Below are positions 17,011 through 25,785 of a stretch of 64,000 nt of DNA, in pieces. This DNA comes from Arsenicibacter rosenii (GTDB taxonomy: Bacteria > Bacteroidota > Bacteroidia > Cytophagales > Spirosomataceae). The notes under the pieces were generated by a model. That model saw only the letters and a list, made by a program, of their open reading frames with translations, was not told where the DNA came from and searched no databases. Both the position numbers and the translations under genes were made by a program. Positions within the stretch are counted from its first letter, which is position 1, and each line of letters starts with the position of its first letter. The stretch spans positions 381,076 through 445,075 of the forward strand of contig NZ_MORL01000002.1 in assembly GCF_001870735.1 (NCBI RefSeq), given 5' to 3'.

Positions 17011-18255
17011 CTAGCTGAAACGTTCCGGATTAAACGGCGCCAGATCAAGGCTTGCCGTTTGTCCGGATAACGCTTCGGCAACCAGCTTACCCGTTGCCGG
17101 TCCGAGGCTGACCCCCATCATGCCGTGACCCGTTGCCAGCACCAGATTCTCAAAACGATGCACAGGACCAATGTACGGAATCCCGTCCGGCGAGCAGGGA
17201 CGCAGCCCCCGCCAGACCGACTCCGCCGCCGGTAGTTTAACCGGCAGTTCGGGGTAGTAGCGGTTGATCGCTTCGGAGATGCCCCGTACACGATTGATGT
17301 TGACCCGCATGTCGGTACCGGCTACTTCGAGTGTCCCCGCAAACCGAAGGCTGTTGCCGATGGGTGTGGCTGTGGCGCGGGCTTCGAGCATAATGGCAGG
17401 CACGCGGATATTGGCCGGGAGATCGGACTGCATAAAGCTGTAGCCTTTACCACCCTGTAAGGACAGCGATAAACCCAGCAGTTTCGCCAGCTCCGGCGAC
17501 CAGGCACCGGCCGCAACAACCACCGCATCGGTTTTATAGGCTCCCTTATTGGTAATCACCTGCTGAATGGCTTTGCCTTGTGTCTCGAACCGGACAACAT
17601 CTTCGCCTTCAACAATGTCAACCCCCTTTTTCCGCAGATAACCGACCAGTTCCTGAATCAGTTTATTGGGGTTGATGTGCGCATCGCCGGGATAATAAAC
17701 AGCCCCGCGTACGGTAACGCTTACGTCGGGCTCCAGTGCCTGAACCCCTGCACACGAAAGTACCTGCGCATCAATGCCGGCGCGGTTGGCGATCCGGGCT
17801 TCTTCGGCCATTTCGTGTTCGTTATCGTGGGTCTGATATAACATCAGCAAACCACGTTCATGCCAGCCAAAATCGACCTCCGCCGAAGCTGCCAGATCCT
17901 GATACAGTTTTTTGCTGAGCAGACTCAGGTCGCGGAGTACCGGAATCGCCCGTTCTACGTGTTCGTCCGTCGAATGCTGCCAGAAAAGGTATCCCCAGCG
18001 CATGAGTTCCCAGCTAAGCCGGGGTTTGACGTAGAAAGGGCTGGTCGACTTCAGCATCCAGCGCATGCCTTTGGCAATCATGCCCGGCTGGGCGAGCGGA
18101 ATGATGTGGCTTGGCACGATCATCCCGGCGTTGCCGTGCGAACAACTGTCGGCAAAGTGATTCCGTTCGATGAGCCGGACCGTGTGGCCGGCCTGTTGCA
18201 GGTAATACGCCGAGAATAAGCCGCTTACCCCTCCGCCAATAATGGTAACGTTCAT
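17011..18255 (-). CDS. FAD-dependent D-amino-acid/D-hydroxyproline dehydrogenase
   Basis: An FAD oxidoreductase of the DadA/DAO family, 414 residues. The FAD-binding start MNVTIIGGGVSGLFSAYYLQ is at the N-terminus, followed by SHGNAGMIVPSH, which is characteristic of DadA-like enzymes. The C-terminal GHGMMGVSLGPATGKLVAE closes the FAD site. Next to a 4-hydroxyproline epimerase and a DapA-like deaminase it most likely oxidises cis-4-hydroxy-D-proline to pyrroline-4-hydroxy-2-carboxylate. Electrons would pass to the respiratory chain. The spacing of 42 bases from the epimerase gene supports one operon. I use the ATG at 18255 rather than 18270, since conserved sequence starts there. Confidence 0.85.
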   Translation of the reverse strand: MNVTIIGGGVSGLFSAYYLQQAGHTVRLIERNHFADSCSHGNAGMIVPSHIIPLAQPGMIAKGMRWMLKSTSPFYVKPRLSWELMRWGYLFWQHSTDEHVERAIPVLRDLSLLSKKLYQDLAASAEVDFGWHERGLLMLYQTHDNEHEMAEEARIANRAGIDAQVLSCAGVQALEPDVSVTVRGAVYYPGDAHINPNKLIQELVGYLRKKGVDIVEGEDVVRFETQGKAIQQVITNKGAYKTDAVVVAAGAWSPELAKLLGLSLSLQGGKGYSFMQSDLPANIRVPAIMLEARATATPIGNSLRFAGTLEVAGTDMRVNINRVRGISEAINRYYPELPVKLPAAESVWRGLRPCSPDGIPYIGPVHRFENLVLATGHGMMGVSLGPATGKLVAEALSGQTASLDLAPFNPERFS

Positions 18256-18297
18256 AGAGTAGCAAAACACCGGACAAAACGTTGTCCGGTGCTGTGT

Positions 18298-19296
18298 TTA
18301 GATAACCTGAAAGCCGTGTACGTACGGGTCTTCTTCGTCGAATAAAATATGGTTGAACCCGTGAATGATGGCCCATCCTTCAATACTCGGCACAATCGCC
18401 GGTTTACCACCCAGCTCCGTTTCGGCTTCGATCCGGCCGATAAACTTCGAACCGATGATACTTTCGTGAATAAATTCTTCGCCGGGTTTCAGCCAGCCTT
18501 TGGCATACCACTGCGCGAGCCGCGCCGATGTCCCGGTGCCGCACGGTGACCGGTCGATGGCCTTGTCACCGTAGAAAACAGCATTGCGGGCGGTTGATGT
18601 CGGGTCGAGTGGTTGGCCGGTCCAGAGAATGTGGCTCAGGCCTCGGATGGTTGTGTTTTCGGGATGCACAAAGCTGTGGTGTTCGTTGAGGCGCTGCCGC
18701 AGCACACGGCTCCACGTCACCAGCTGGTCGGCAGTGTAGTGCTGTAGCCCCGGAAAGTTCGGCTGCGGGTCAACGATGGCGTAAAAGTTGCCGCCGTAAG
18801 CCACATCCACCGTCAGGGTGCCTAAATCCGGGCAATCCACGGTCAGGTTTTCAGCGGCCAGATACGACTTGATGTTCGTAATTTTCACCGACTTCACCTT
18901 GCGGCCCTCCTGCCGGTATTCGATCCGGACCAGCCCTGCCGGTACTTCCAGATTCAGCAGACCGGGCGTTTTAGGCGTAATGAGCCCTTGCTCGATGGCA
19001 ACGGTTACGGTCCCGATGGTACCATGGCCGCACATAGGCAGACAGCCCGAGGTTTCGATAAACAATACCCCGGCATCGTTGGCCGGATCCGACGGCGGAT
19101 ACAGAATACTGCCCGACATCATGTCGTGGCCACGGGGCTCAAACATCAGCCCTTTCCGGATCCAGTCGTATTCGGCCAGAAAATGCTGCCGTTTTTCGCT
19201 CATCGTAGCGCCTTGCAGGTGCGGAATGCTACCTCCCGTTACCACGCGGACAGGGTTGCCGCAGGTATGGGCGTCGATGCAGAAGAATGTTTTCAT
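18298..19296 (-). CDS. 4-hydroxyproline 2-epimerase (proline racemase family)
   Basis: A cofactor-independent epimerase of 332 residues from the proline racemase family. Both catalytic cysteines are present, in MCGHGTIGTVTV and in DRSPCGTGTSARLAQ. This rules out the trans-3-hydroxyproline dehydratase branch, which has threonine in the second site. The start MKTFFCIDAHTCGNPVRVV is typical. The expected reaction is trans-4-hydroxy-L-proline to cis-4-hydroxy-D-proline. Flanking genes supply the next two steps, which favours the epimerase over proline racemase. The ATG at 19296 is used; an in-frame ATG lies 9 bases upstream. Confidence 0.9.
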   Translation of the reverse strand: MKTFFCIDAHTCGNPVRVVTGGSIPHLQGATMSEKRQHFLAEYDWIRKGLMFEPRGHDMMSGSILYPPSDPANDAGVLFIETSGCLPMCGHGTIGTVTVAIEQGLITPKTPGLLNLEVPAGLVRIEYRQEGRKVKSVKITNIKSYLAAENLTVDCPDLGTLTVDVAYGGNFYAIVDPQPNFPGLQHYTADQLVTWSRVLRQRLNEHHSFVHPENTTIRGLSHILWTGQPLDPTSTARNAVFYGDKAIDRSPCGTGTSARLAQWYAKGWLKPGEEFIHESIIGSKFIGRIEAETELGGKPAIVPSIEGWAIIHGFNHILFDEEDPYVHGFQVI

Positions 19297-19326
19297 TAAA
19301 GACAAAAAGAATAAGGGCCTGAACGA

Positions 19327-20235
19327 TTAGCCTACCAGCACCGGACGCGTTGCCAGCGACGATTCGATCACGTCGAGAACGCGCTCGCGCTCAGCACCGG
19401 TCAGCGTCAGGCGGGGCGCCCGGACATACTCAGAACCGATGCCGGTGGCAGCGGCCGCTAATTTAATATACTGCACGAGTTTTGGCTGAATGTCGAGCTC
19501 AAGCAACGGCATAAACCAGCGATAAATCTGGAGGGCTTCCTCAATCTGACCGCTTTTCACGAGTTCATAAATGGCAACGGTCTCCTGCGGGAAGGCATCT
19601 ACCAGACCGGCTACCCAGCCATCTGCGCCCAGCACGAGGGCCTCAAGTGCCAGCGTATCCACACCGCCAAGGATGTTGAAGCGTTCACCGAAGGCATTAC
19701 GCATGCGGGTGATGTTGGTCAGGTCGCGCGTTGATTCTTTTACGGCAGCAATATTCGGAACATCTGCCAGGGCTTCGAACATAGACAGCGTAATCGCAAT
19801 TTTGTAGTCGACCGGGTTGTTGTAGAGCATGATCGACAGGCTGGTGGCTTCGGCAACGGATTTGAAGAATACCGTTGTTTCGTGCGAGTCGGCGAAATAC
19901 CGCATTGGCGGGAGCAGCATCAGGGCGTCGGCACCGTTGGCTTCGGCTTCTTTCGCGGCGGCTATGGCTTCGCGGGTAATCGATTCGGCAACATTCATGA
20001 TCACCGGAACGCGGCCGGCGCTGACCTCCAGCGCGGTTTCCAGCAGCTGCAGGCGCTCCGAACGGGTAATGGTACTGGCTTCGCCCAGCGAGCCGCCCAG
20101 AATCAGGCCATGTACGCCCGCGTCGATCTGCGCGTTAAGGTTTTTACGGAACAGCGGTAAATCAAGTTCGTCGCCGGCGGTGAACGGCGTCAGGATGGCG
20201 GGGTAAACCCCTTGCCAGGAAACAGGTATTGCCAT
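19327..20235 (-). CDS. DapA-family lyase, likely pyrroline-4-hydroxy-2-carboxylate deaminase
   Basis: A class I aldolase-like protein of the dihydrodipicolinate synthase/N-acetylneuraminate lyase family, 302 residues. The Schiff-base lysine is K166 in AVKESTRDL, the catalytic tyrosine is Y138 in MLYNNPVDY, and GGSLGEAST is the substrate-carboxylate loop. In hydroxyproline catabolism a member of this family deaminates pyrroline-4-hydroxy-2-carboxylate to 2-oxoglutarate semialdehyde. The operon context makes that more likely than lysine biosynthesis. It is the first gene of the operon and faces the AraC regulator. Confidence 0.85.
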   Translation of the reverse strand: MAIPVSWQGVYPAILTPFTAGDELDLPLFRKNLNAQIDAGVHGLILGGSLGEASTITRSERLQLLETALEVSAGRVPVIMNVAESITREAIAAAKEAEANGADALMLLPPMRYFADSHETTVFFKSVAEATSLSIMLYNNPVDYKIAITLSMFEALADVPNIAAVKESTRDLTNITRMRNAFGERFNILGGVDTLALEALVLGADGWVAGLVDAFPQETVAIYELVKSGQIEEALQIYRWFMPLLELDIQPKLVQYIKLAAAATGIGSEYVRAPRLTLTGAERERVLDVIESSLATRPVLVG

Positions 20236-20267
20236 GGGTAGTCGGTTGTATATGTCTTGAAATCAAA

Positions 20268-20289
20268 GTTCTGCAAAAAGTAGCAGAAC
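20268..20289. promoter_or_regulatory. Inverted repeat in the divergent regulatory region
   Basis: GTTCTGC (20268-20274) and GCAGAAC (20283-20289) form a perfect inverted repeat with an 8-base spacer. It lies 33 bases upstream of the DapA-like start and 84 bases before the AraC start. It is a candidate operator for the hydroxyproline operon, by position only. Confidence 0.4.
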
Positions 20290-20372
20290 AGCTAAACTGA
20301 ATTTAATAGATTCTGATACTTTTTTTGCCTATATTTTCAGTAATCTTGCAGTTGCATAACAAACAAGTATCA

Positions 20373-21239
20373 ATGAAGGCTCTTTTGTTTCGGGTACCGG
20401 CGGTCGATGACCGGTCGTTCCGTGTTCAGGAGGACGTAGAGGCACATTTCTACGGGCGTTTACACTTTCATCCCGAAATTCAGCTTACCCTGATCCGCGA
20501 AGGCGAAGGGTCGCAGATCATCGGGGATAAAATTGATCGTTTCCGGCCCTACGATGTACTGCTGCTGGGAGCAAACCTGCCGCATGTTTTCCGTAGCGAT
20601 CCCGAATATTACGATACTCAAACGGCATTGCGTTCGGTATCCTACAGCATCTTCTTTATGCCTGATCAGGTGCGGCTCTTTGGCCTGCCTGAAACCGCTC
20701 ATCTGATGCAGTTGCTGAATGATGCCCGGCATGGCGTACGACTCCGGTGCCAGGAGCCGACAGCCCTGACCGACATGCTCGAATCGCTGCCTCATCAGCG
20801 GCCGTTTGAGCAACTGGTAACGCTCATGCGGGCCATGGATGAACTGGCGAATCATCCGGCCCGGGAAGTGCTGTCGACCAGTGCTTATGAACAGCCCCGC
20901 CGCCCCGACGATCACCAGCGACTCGATCAGGTGTTTAATTACCTGTTGCTGCACTATGCCTCACCCATTACGCTGGAAGATGTGGCCGATGTAGCCAATC
21001 TGACACCGACGGCCTTTTGCCGGTTCTTTAAAATTCATACCCGGAAGACATTCTCACAGCTCCTGAACGAAATCAGGGTCGAACACGCGTGCCGGCTGCT
21101 GTTGCAGTCGGAGCAGTCGATCAGCCAGATTGCCTTTGCCTGCGGTTTTACAAACCTTTCTAACTTCAACCGCCAGTTTAAGGCCATCACCGGCAAAACG
21201 CCCGGGCAGTACCTGAAGACGGGAAGGCTTGATGCTTGA
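20373..21239 (+). CDS. AraC-family regulator of the hydroxyproline operon
   Basis: A 288-residue regulator. The N-terminal cupin-like domain contains RLHFHPEIQLTLIREGEG. The C-terminal double helix-turn-helix (residues about 190-285) starts at ITLEDVADVANLTPTAFCRFF and ends with the family signature IAFACGFTNLSNFNRQFKAITGKTPGQYL. It is divergent from the hydroxyproline operon, so it most likely senses hydroxyproline or an intermediate and activates that operon. The ATG at 20373 is preferred to the open-frame start at 20325. A 7-base tandem repeat begins within its last codons. Confidence 0.88.
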   Translation: MKALLFRVPAVDDRSFRVQEDVEAHFYGRLHFHPEIQLTLIREGEGSQIIGDKIDRFRPYDVLLLGANLPHVFRSDPEYYDTQTALRSVSYSIFFMPDQVRLFGLPETAHLMQLLNDARHGVRLRCQEPTALTDMLESLPHQRPFEQLVTLMRAMDELANHPAREVLSTSAYEQPRRPDDHQRLDQVFNYLLLHYASPITLEDVADVANLTPTAFCRFFKIHTRKTFSQLLNEIRVEHACRLLLQSEQSISQIAFACGFTNLSNFNRQFKAITGKTPGQYLKTGRLDA

Positions 21240-21298
21240 TACTGGATACTGGATGCTGGATACTGGATGCTGGATACTGGATGCTTGATGCTGGATAT
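21231..21298. repeat. Tandem 7-base repeat GATRCTG
   Basis: About ten copies of a 7-base unit, alternating GATACTG and GATGCTG with a few GATGCTT, run from the last codons of the AraC gene into the intergenic space. The stop codon of that gene lies in the second unit. Such tracts are prone to slippage. Confidence 0.85.
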
Positions 21299-21413
21299 GT
21301 AGAACGGAATGATATTCCGTTGCGAAGGTATCCCGTTTGGCAAAACTATTTTTTACAAAATGAGCCTGTTTCCTTGCGGTAGGCGGGGGAGAAGATTGAC
21401 TGACAGATAAGCG

Positions 21414-23078
21414 ATGAACTATTCCATGAATAATTATTTGACTAGCCTTGGATTGACCCTTACCCTGTTTGCCGGTCAGTCTGTACATGCACAAAACCCG
21501 ACTCCCTACAACTGGAAAAACCTGCCGAAAATCACGCAGCCCGTTTTCCAGAAAGACACGCTGACAATCACGGCCTACGGTGCGAAACCGGATGGGTATA
21601 CGCTGAATACAAAAGCCATTAACGCCGCCATTCTGGCCTGTAGTCAGAAGGGAGGGGGCGTGGTACTGGTGCCCGCCGGTTTGTGGCTGACGGGGCCGGT
21701 TGAGCTGAAAAGCAACGTAAACCTGCATCTGAAAAAGGCCGCAACCCTGCTGTTTACGACCGATAAAAGTCAGTATGCACTCGTTGAAGGCACCTACGAA
21801 GGCAAACGGGCCGCGCGGAATCAGTCGCCGGTATCGGGGAGTAACCTCGAAAATGTGGCCATCACCGGCCAGGGCATTGTAGATGGCAACGGCGATGTCT
21901 GGCGGGCAGTTAACAAAAATCAGCTGACCGAAAGCCAGTGGAAAGAGAAAGTAGAGTCGGGCGGCGTGTTGAAAGACGACGGTAAGACGTGGTATCCGAG
22001 TGAGCAGTTTAAACGGGCGAGCGTCGGTAACCGCAGCATGCTGCTTACCGATGGCAAGACCCCGCAGGATTTTGCCGATATGAAGGATATGCTGCGGCCG
22101 AATCTGGTGGTGTTTACCAACTGTAAAAACGTGCTGCTGGAAGGTATAACGTTCCAGAATTCAGCGGCCTGGTGTCTGCACCCGCTCATGTGCCAGAACC
22201 TGACCATCCGGAACGTGACGACCAAAAATCCGGAATACGCCCATAACGGCGACGGGATGGACATTGAATCCTGCAAAAACTTCCTGATCGAAGGCTGTAC
22301 GCTCGACGTGGGCGATGATGCGATCTGCATCAAGTCGGGTAAGGACGAAGAGGGCCGTAAGCGGGGAATGCCGACTGAAAACGGCGTGATCCGCAACAAT
22401 ACGGTGTACAACGGCCACGGTGGGTTTGTGGTCGGCAGCGAAATGAGCGGCGGTGCGCGTAATATCTTTGTCTACAACTGCACCTTCATCGGTACCGATA
22501 AAGGCCTCCGCTTTAAGTCGGTGCGGGGCCGTGGCGGGGTGGTGGAGCACATTTATGCCAAAGATATTTTTATGAAGGACATCGCGCAGGAAGCCATTTT
22601 CTTCGACATGTACTACTTCGTCAAGTTTGCGACCGACGGTGAGCGCGACATGCGGCCGGTGGTTAACGAAGGAACGCCGGTCTTCCGCGACATGCATTTT
22701 GAGAATATTGTTTGTCACAGGGCAACAAAAGGCGTTTTTGTGCGTGGGCTGCCCGAAATGCCGGTCAAAAACATCGTGATGGAAAAGCTGTTTCTGCAGG
22801 CCGACAAAGGCGTTGAACTGATTGATGCCAGCGGTATTCAGATCAGACAGGCACAGTTTGTAACAAAAGAAACAAAGCCGGTGATTCTGGTCGAAAACGG
22901 GCAGCAACTGACCTTCGATGGGATTACCTACGACCCGAACGCAAGCTTGTTGTTTTCGATCAACGGTGAACGGAGTCAGCAAATCAGCGTGACCCGCACC
23001 GATCTGACAAAAGCGCAGAAGAAGGCCGAATTTGGCCAGGGAGCTTCGGAACAAAGCCTGAAAACCGCGCTGAAATGA
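21414..23078 (+). CDS. GH28-family glycoside hydrolase (polygalacturonase-like)
   Basis: A secreted right-handed beta-helix enzyme of 554 residues, family GH28, acting on pectic polygalacturonan or rhamnogalacturonan. A signal peptide (residues about 1-26, ending SVHA) is followed by ITAYGAKPDGYTLNTKAINAAI, the usual start of the helix. Catalytic signatures are NGDGMDIESCKN, VGDDAICIKSGKD, HGGFVVGSEMSGG and KGLRFKSVRGRGG, supplying the three conserved aspartates and the RxK motif. The stop overlaps the start of the DUF1593 gene by 4 bases, so the two are translated together. No SusC/SusD pair is adjacent. Exact linkage specificity is not predictable here. Confidence 0.9.
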   Translation: MNYSMNNYLTSLGLTLTLFAGQSVHAQNPTPYNWKNLPKITQPVFQKDTLTITAYGAKPDGYTLNTKAINAAILACSQKGGGVVLVPAGLWLTGPVELKSNVNLHLKKAATLLFTTDKSQYALVEGTYEGKRAARNQSPVSGSNLENVAITGQGIVDGNGDVWRAVNKNQLTESQWKEKVESGGVLKDDGKTWYPSEQFKRASVGNRSMLLTDGKTPQDFADMKDMLRPNLVVFTNCKNVLLEGITFQNSAAWCLHPLMCQNLTIRNVTTKNPEYAHNGDGMDIESCKNFLIEGCTLDVGDDAICIKSGKDEEGRKRGMPTENGVIRNNTVYNGHGGFVVGSEMSGGARNIFVYNCTFIGTDKGLRFKSVRGRGGVVEHIYAKDIFMKDIAQEAIFFDMYYFVKFATDGERDMRPVVNEGTPVFRDMHFENIVCHRATKGVFVRGLPEMPVKNIVMEKLFLQADKGVELIDASGIQIRQAQFVTKETKPVILVENGQQLTFDGITYDPNASLLFSINGERSQQISVTRTDLTKAQKKAEFGQGASEQSLKTALK

Positions 23079-24364
23079 GGCACTTTCGGGTAATTTGCTG
23101 GCTGGTTGTTGCCCCCGTCCTGCTTCGGGCACAGCACCCCGTACCGGTAAAACCGCGCATACTGATCAGTACTGACATCGGGGGCACCGATCCCGACGAT
23201 AACCAGTCGATGGCCCATTTTCTGATGTACAGTAACCTGTTTACTACCGAGGGGCTGATTTCGTCGCCTTCGTACGGCAACGGCACGAAACAGCATTTAC
23301 TCGACATGATCAGTCTGTATGAGCAGGATTTGCCAAAGCTGGAGAAACAGGCCAAAGGCTATCCGTCGCCGGATGCCCTGCGGGCCATCTGCAAGCAGGG
23401 GCGGCACGGACTACTGCCGTTCAAGGGCTATGCCGCCGCTACCGAAGGCTCCGACTGGATCATCAAATGCGCCCGCAAGCCCTCCCCGCAACCGCTTTGG
23501 ATACTGGTCTGGGGCGGCCTCGACGACGTAGCGCAGGCCCTGCACGACGCCCCGGATATTCAGGAGAAAATCAGGGTATACTGGATTGGTGGCCCCAATA
23601 AAAAATGGGGAGCTAACGGTTATGCCTACATCGCCGGACATTTTCCGGACCTGTGGCTGATCGAAGATAACGGCTCGTATTATGGCTTGTTTACCGATAC
23701 GGCCGCCCCGGACAGTCTCCGGAACGATCGCTATTACGACCGCTACATCCGCGGTGCCGGCCACCTGGGCGATGATTTCAAAAACTACTACAAGGGCAGT
23801 GTGAAAATGGGCGATACGCCCTCGCTGCTGTACATGATGGACGGCGACCCTGCCAATCCGCTCAAAGCAAGCTGGGGCGGCAGTTTCACGCGGTTTACCC
23901 ATAGCCCCCGGTTTGTCTTTACGCGCAACACCACCCTGAGCGACACCGTGACGGTATATTCGGTGGCAGAGTTCCGGTTCAAGGGGCCGGTTATTAATCT
24001 GCCGCCGGATTCAGCGTGTTTTACGATGGCGGTTAAGGCAAAGATCGGGCAGCAGACGTGGCCGGGCTATTACCTGGGCGACGGGAACTACGCGGTCCGG
24101 TATTCGCCCAAGCAAGCCGAAACGCTGACGTATACGATCACCGCCAACATCGCCGGTTTCGCCGAACAGCAGGGCCGGTTTGTGGTCCGGAACGGCTGGC
24201 CGGGCAAAACTACCCCCGATGACTACCGGTTAGGCCGTAACTGGTTTACCGACCGGCCCGACGCGCAACTGTTCGAAGGCATTCAGCAGGGCGGCAAAAC
24301 TGTCTCCGTCTGGCGCACCGCCATCCTGCTCGACTGGGCCAAACGGTGGGCGTGGCTGCGGTAG
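23075..24364 (+). CDS. DUF1593 nucleoside-hydrolase-like secreted protein
   Basis: A 429-residue protein with a signal peptide (MRHFRVICWLVVAPVLLRA). Its N-terminal domain has the DUF1593 signature STDIGGTDPDDNQSM, a D-rich calcium-binding loop like that of inosine-uridine nucleoside hydrolases. A C-terminal beta-sandwich follows from about residue 290. The family is found with plant-polysaccharide enzymes and is often annotated as cellulose-binding; the true reaction is unclear. The ATGA overlap with the GH28 gene indicates a tight two-gene operon and a shared substrate, probably pectin. Confidence 0.85.
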   Translation: MRHFRVICWLVVAPVLLRAQHPVPVKPRILISTDIGGTDPDDNQSMAHFLMYSNLFTTEGLISSPSYGNGTKQHLLDMISLYEQDLPKLEKQAKGYPSPDALRAICKQGRHGLLPFKGYAAATEGSDWIIKCARKPSPQPLWILVWGGLDDVAQALHDAPDIQEKIRVYWIGGPNKKWGANGYAYIAGHFPDLWLIEDNGSYYGLFTDTAAPDSLRNDRYYDRYIRGAGHLGDDFKNYYKGSVKMGDTPSLLYMMDGDPANPLKASWGGSFTRFTHSPRFVFTRNTTLSDTVTVYSVAEFRFKGPVINLPPDSACFTMAVKAKIGQQTWPGYYLGDGNYAVRYSPKQAETLTYTITANIAGFAEQQGRFVVRNGWPGKTTPDDYRLGRNWFTDRPDAQLFEGIQQGGKTVSVWRTAILLDWAKRWAWLR

Positions 24365-24587
24365 GAGAAGCTATTGGCCAATGCGCCATTAGCATGGGGC
24401 CGCAGCCCATTGTGCCGGTTCAGGGTCATGAAATGACTCAGCGAACGTCGGTACAGGAGGAGGTTAGGATGAAATACCTCTTTCCCGGGTAACCGCGTTT
24501 GGGAAGCCGGCGCGTTCTGCTGTAAATTCGCACGATTGGTTCTGCATGTCTACGGCATAATGAACACTTCCCTGAGCCAATACATGT

Positions 24588-25727
24588 ATGCCAATATCAA
24601 AAAACGAAACGTCTGCTGCCTTTGCAGACACCAAACCGCATTACCATATTCTGGACGGATTACGGGGCGTGGCTGCTATCACGGTAGTCTGTTTTCACCT
24701 CTTTGAGGCATTTGCAACCAGTCATATTGATCAGGGAATCAACCATGGGTATCTGGCGGTCGATTTCTTCTTTATCCTGTCCGGTTTTGTGGTAGGCTAT
24801 GCCTATGACGACCGTTGGGCAACCATGACGGTCGGGGCGTTTCTCAAACGCCGGTTTATCCGGCTGCATCCCATGGTGGTGCTGGGGGCGGTTATCGGAG
24901 CGATGATGTTCTATACGCAAGGCTGCGCGGCCTGGGACGTATCAAAGGTAACGGTACCGATGCTACTGGCAGCAACGCTGCTCAATGCCTTTCTGATTCC
25001 GGCCACGCCCGGTTTCGAAATCCGCGGCGTTGGCGAAATGTTCCCGTTAAACGGGCCGAGCTGGTCTTTACTGTTTGAGTACATCGGCAATATCCTGTAT
25101 GCGCTGATTCTCCGCAAGCTGTCGGATACGGCACTTTGGGTACTCGTTTTACTGGCCGGTTGCGGGCTGGCCACCTTTGCGATCCGGGGGCCGCTCGGCG
25201 ATATATGCGTCGGATTTGCGTTGACAGACGAAAACATGATTGGCGGTTCGCTGCGGTTATTATTCTCGTTTTCGGCGGGTTTGCTGCTGTCCCGTGTGTT
25301 TAAGCCCCGAAAAATAAACGGAATGTTCTGGATCGGCAGTCTATCGATTATCGTCCTGTCAGCGATACCGCGCATCGGCGGCAGCGAACAGCTATGGATG
25401 AATGGGGTCTATGATGCCAGCTGTGTGGTTATAGCCTTTCCGTTGCTGGTTTATTTTGGTGCGTCAGAATCGGTGACCAGTCCTGTTGTTAAGCGGCTTT
25501 GCACGTTTCTGGGTGATCTTTCTTACCCGCTGTATATGGTCCATTACCCGTTTATTTATCTGTATTTTGCATGGGTAAAAAACGAGAACCTCACGTTTGT
25601 CCAATCGTTGCCCGGGGCTATCGCCCTGGTTGCCGGATCCATCGTATTGGCGTATGTATCCCTGAAAGCTTACGATGAGCCGGTACGCCGGTTTCTGACA
25701 AAACTCCTGTTACGGACCCACCGATAA
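24588..25727 (+). CDS. Acyltransferase 3 family membrane protein
   Basis: An integral membrane acyltransferase (OafA/NodX/ExoP-like) of 379 residues with about ten hydrophobic helices. The family signature is in the first part: YHILDGLRGVAAITVVCFHL with the conserved histidine, and then GYLAVDFFFILSGFVVGYAY. These enzymes move acyl groups to sugars of surface polysaccharides or lipids. No sugar gene is adjacent, so the acceptor is unknown. It converges on the treS-mak gene across a strong terminator. Confidence 0.85.
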   Translation: MPISKNETSAAFADTKPHYHILDGLRGVAAITVVCFHLFEAFATSHIDQGINHGYLAVDFFFILSGFVVGYAYDDRWATMTVGAFLKRRFIRLHPMVVLGAVIGAMMFYTQGCAAWDVSKVTVPMLLAATLLNAFLIPATPGFEIRGVGEMFPLNGPSWSLLFEYIGNILYALILRKLSDTALWVLVLLAGCGLATFAIRGPLGDICVGFALTDENMIGGSLRLLFSFSAGLLLSRVFKPRKINGMFWIGSLSIIVLSAIPRIGGSEQLWMNGVYDASCVVIAFPLLVYFGASESVTSPVVKRLCTFLGDLSYPLYMVHYPFIYLYFAWVKNENLTFVQSLPGAIALVAGSIVLAYVSLKAYDEPVRRFLTKLLLRTHR

Positions 25728-25734
25728 CGTGTAT

Positions 25735-25779
25735 TGTCTGCGGATTAGCCGGACCTGATCCCGGGCTAATCCGCAGACA
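25735..25779. terminator. Bidirectional terminator
   Basis: A 16-base perfect stem, TGTCTGCGGATTAGCC (25735-25750) with its complement at 25764-25779, lies between the convergent acyltransferase and treS-maltokinase genes. Confidence 0.85.
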
Positions 25780-25785
25780 GTACAT

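Noticed and set aside
24469-24492. Seven-codon open frame after a GGAGGAGG sequence (24456-24463)
   Set aside because: Too short to judge, with no conservation data; it may be a leader peptide but Shine-Dalgarno signals are not used much in this phylum.
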